From Papiliotrema nemorosa (taxonomy: Eukaryota; Basidiomycota; Tremellomycetes; Tremellales; Rhynchogastremaceae), in contig JASKOT010000004.1 of assembly GCA_032158125.1 (NCBI GenBank), positions 62,001 to 126,000 on the forward strand: DNA of 64,000 bases. The letters run 5' to 3'. The translations under genes and the position numbers were made by a program. This document shows, piece by piece, positions 61,154 to 64,000 of this stretch. Under the pieces are notes generated by a model. It was not told where the DNA came from. It made no database searches and worked only from the letters and a program-made list of their open reading frames with translations. The stretch's first letter is position 1, and each line of letters starts with the position of its first letter.

Positions 61154-62422
61154 ATCCGACGAGAATCAGAATGGAGCAAGCTGTGATTACTAGCTTAGAG
61201 TAGAGAGTAGAATCATGTAGTCTATAGTACCAGTAGAGTAGAGTAGCATGTCACGACGTGTCGCAAGAGCCGCCTGGTGTTTATCAAGTTCAGCATCGTC
61301 AAACTACCGTAAGACTCAGATCGTCCAACCCCGTGTTTCAGGTTTCGCCGCTCGATGCTTGGAATGAGTCGATGGTGTTTCTCCCGCGCAGAGCTAAAGC
61401 AGGTTGGAGAGCAATTCCCGTAATCGTGCAATGTCTGCATACAGCCAGGACTTCGAGTCAGCAGGGTAGGTCGACCTAGCTCTTCTCCCTTGAGGCGCAA
61501 ATGTCGAGCTGAGAGGCAGTCAGGAAGTCATCACTTTGTGTTGGCAAGGTGCAAGATCCACTGGAGCTGAGAGACCACTTCTTCAATTTCGAAAGCAAGT
61601 GTTCACCATCCGATAGATGTCAACGGGGACATCGACCGCTTCCGAGCATTCAATGCGGAGACTTTTGAAAAGTCCCTCATGCCCGAAGACTAGTGAGTCT
61701 GTGGCATTCGTCCTGGATCTGCGATTGATTCAAGCTTCACCCTGAACGCTGAAAGCCACGTCAATACTCTCAAACCAGAGTCTTTCGTCCCTTGGCCTCT
61801 CTTGCTGCTCGAAGTAGTGGAGAAAACGGCATCAACGAGGACGAATTCGGAACGAAACAAGGATCAGAGGCGGTCGAGAAATCGACCTCCACTGTATCTC
61901 ACAGATCGAAGGTATTGAAGTTGAGCTCATTTATGTGAGTCGTTGAATACTCGGGGCCACCTTCACCAGGCTGACAATGACCTTCACACCTTACTCTACA
62001 CCTCGGCAACTCATCTCTTACTATGGATGGCCGAAAGCCCCGACGAGGAGCTTCGTAATCTGGTGATTCAAGGAGACATCGCCATCTTCAACACTATACC
62101 AAGCATCTTGGCATTCTTCCGCCCATAGCCCTCGGCTTGGAGCCGTACAGAGCGGCATGTTACCCGCCGAGGGAGACCACCGGTGCTGTCTTGGTTAATC
62201 GGGTAAGCGCTTCTCTTGGAATGCACCCCCGCGAGGTCTACGACGAAGATCCGGGAAATGACCGGGTGTACTATTATAGTCAACCCAACAACCATCTCTA
62301 CGGCAGAGTCAAAATGATCAAGGGTCAGCAGGTCTGGATACCGTCCCCTTAATAAAAGGATTGAATGGAGACGAGCGATTCGAGACGGACCCTTGTGTTT
62401 CACCTCCTTGTTCTTCCTGTAG
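61154..62422. other. Unresolved region with coding-looking fragments
   Basis: Fragments include HHPIDVNGDIDRFRAFNAETF near 61606-61670 (before a GTGAGT donor), HTLLYTSATHLLLWMAESPDEE near 61985-62050, and NNHLYGRVKMIKGQQVWIPSP ending at 62352. They lie in different frames and I could not join them into one gene with splice signals. It may be a decayed gene or a fast-evolving one with several introns. No family recognised. Confidence 0.35.
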
Positions 62423-63969
62423 CTATATGCATATTCTGACCCCTCGTCCGTAATGAACTGAAATGTATCGATTACTCCGACTGTGGATCACTTTCATCAC
62501 CCCCAAGTCTGCTGCCTTTCTGATGGCGTCAGTTCCTCTCGCTTCGAGCATTAGGACAACGCACCCGAAGTCCTCTGACCTGTTGGTCGGCAAAGTTACT
62601 GGTGAGCTCGCTGGCAGGTACCGGACCGTCCCAGCTTTCACTGGAATTTAGGGTATACCCCTTCTGTGAAGGCGTGTGGCACTCACGTCACATCAAACGA
62701 TTGAGACCATACAAGATCGTGCACCAATGAGATCTCGTGGAGAGTATTACCATTGGGCCTGACGGTCTTCAGCCAGTGTGCTATCAAAGCAGCAGAACTC
62801 GCCTAGTAACATTTACAAGCTTGAAGCATAGCCTGAATCTCCCCACCGGGCGGACAACCTGTAAAGATCAGTGGCATTTATATATTGATTCGGTAGAAAT
62901 CTGACCAAGTGCTCAAAGACAAAGTAGTGGTGACGCCCGGAGCCTGGTCGAGGGTATAAAGTCATCGGCGTCGCCGACAGGGTGCCAAGTAGAGTTGATA
63001 CGGTCTCTCCATTTGGTATTGCACGCGAACTAGCGGGGAAATTAGCTCGAGAGGGGATTTCACCACCGACTGTTTGTCAAGACTCCTTCTCACGCTACTG
63101 TACTGCAGAGCAGACTCACCCTCCTCTCGAAAACGCATGCGAGCACGATCATGACCTTCGGCGGATACAAGGCTAACAACCACTACTGACCCTCGCAAAG
63201 AAGCCAATAGGCTTGGGTCACCGCCGGTAAGCATTTCACAAGACACGCTTTTATCCACTTGTGTAGAAGACGTGGAACAGTCAACTCACTCTGACGGGAC
63301 TTCGGTGCCATCAATGTTTTTGAGCACTAAGCGGAGTATAATCGGAGGACTGATGCTTTTTGTAGCCTGCGATCAGCCGAGACTGGGGGCATCGCATACA
63401 CATACCTGACGCAGAGGTGCCCTGCCCAAGGCCAGGCCTCTTTCGGGTTGTTGCACAATTTCCAGATTGAATCTATTGATCAGCTCGACGTGGGTCACTT
63501 GAAGAAGGCGTAGTCACCGAGGCATTGATGGTGAAGGGACTTCAGGGTACAGGCTGGGCCAGAGAGGGTGTGTCATCGGTCTCGAAGAGGGTTGTCCGGA
63601 TGCCGGATCGCCTTCCCTTCGATGTCCTCGAGATGCCAAATACGCTTCAAATGGCGGCGGGCCAAATGTACCTCTTTCACCTTGATTGAGAGTGAAGCCT
63701 GCCGCAGAGCTGTCGCTGGGTGGTCTCCTGACCGATTGTGGCGTAGAACGCTGGTTGTCATTTGATTGCGTTGTTGAAGTATGGAATATTGGTACCTCTG
63801 CCAGGGTGCCATGTGGAGGGACAGGACCAGGGGGAGGATCGATAAAAGAGGAGCGGAGAAGCTGGCGTGCCGGTGATGAATGGTGTTCTCCTCCGTATAT
63901 CCCTGCTTGGGGTGTTTGATTCGGATGCAATACAAATGGCTGAATACCTCGCCGGGCCGATTGCGCCAT
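62423..63969 (-). CDS. Velvet-domain regulator (VosA/VelB/VeA superfamily), 5' end possibly outside window
   Basis: Eight exons join in frame to 388 residues: 63969-63518, 63472-63406, 63366-63290, 63247-63120, 63069-62906, 62858-62817, 62766-62687, 62579-62423. The first 150 residues are Pro/Ser-rich. The velvet domain opens RFNLEIVQQPERGLALG with SPPIILRLVLKNIDG. Its core is LLGTLSATPM then GRHHYFVFEHLVVRPVGRF, the conserved YFVF-VR-GRFRL block split by an intron. The domain closes with SFDVTSEDFG and a C-terminal helix TDAIRKAADLGVMKVI. Velvet proteins are NF-kB-like DNA-binding regulators of development and secondary metabolism in fungi (known). The frame is still open above the ATG at 63969, so the true start may lie outside. 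Confidence 0.9.
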
Positions 63970-64000
63970 GGCAGGAAGGGACTCGTACGAGGCAGGAGGG

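Overview
This window is nuclear DNA from a basidiomycete yeast, most likely a tremellomycete of the Cryptococcus/Kwoniella type. That placement is inferred from gene structure and protein resemblance, not from a search. Genes are closely packed on both strands and cut by many short introns (mostly 40-60 nt, GT..AG, often with a CTNA-type branch site). Several genes have an isolated ATG exon. There are no operons, ribosome binding sites, CRISPR arrays or recognisable intact transposons. I placed exon joins by hand from splice signals and protein-family continuity. Most joins given below keep the reading frame exactly.

Left part (1-21.6 kb): the C-terminal part of the peroxisomal multifunctional beta-oxidation enzyme (FOX2), a GH47 alpha-1,2-mannosidase, a secreted calpain-fold-like protein, a large disordered protein with DVPL repeats, a DHA2-type MFS transporter, a KCS1-type inositol hexakisphosphate kinase, HMG-CoA synthase (ERG13), a basic hypothetical protein, and the splicing factor CWC21 with a long RS tail.

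Middle part (21.9-38.3 kb): this part is more accessory. It holds a frame-disrupted L-asparaginase II gene, an AMMECR1 protein, a ferric reductase, a GFA/CENP-V enzyme with a GC-AG intron, and a transcription factor with two Zn2Cys6 clusters. It also holds two very small glycine/alanine/valine-rich orphan genes on either side of an unrecognised 635-residue protein, a Lys/Thr/Ser-rich repeat protein, and a further hypothetical.

Right part (38.5-64 kb): mostly housekeeping genes. These are zeta-COP (RET3), three tandem D-2-hydroxyacid dehydrogenase paralogues, prolyl-tRNA synthetase with an upstream in-frame mitochondrial presequence, ribosomal protein L28e, beta'-COP (SEC27), 3-hydroxyanthranilate dioxygenase (BNA1), NIP7, proteasome alpha subunit PRE5, a small membrane protein, and a Zn alcohol dehydrogenase. 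A velvet-domain regulator lies at the right edge. Two stretches (58.3-60.0 and 61.2-62.4 kb) look gene-poor or decayed.

No single new multi-gene system stands out. The most notable items are the tandem dehydrogenase cluster, the dual zinc-cluster regulator, the disrupted asparaginase, the dual-start ProRS, the isolated-ATG exons, and the paired orphan mini-genes.
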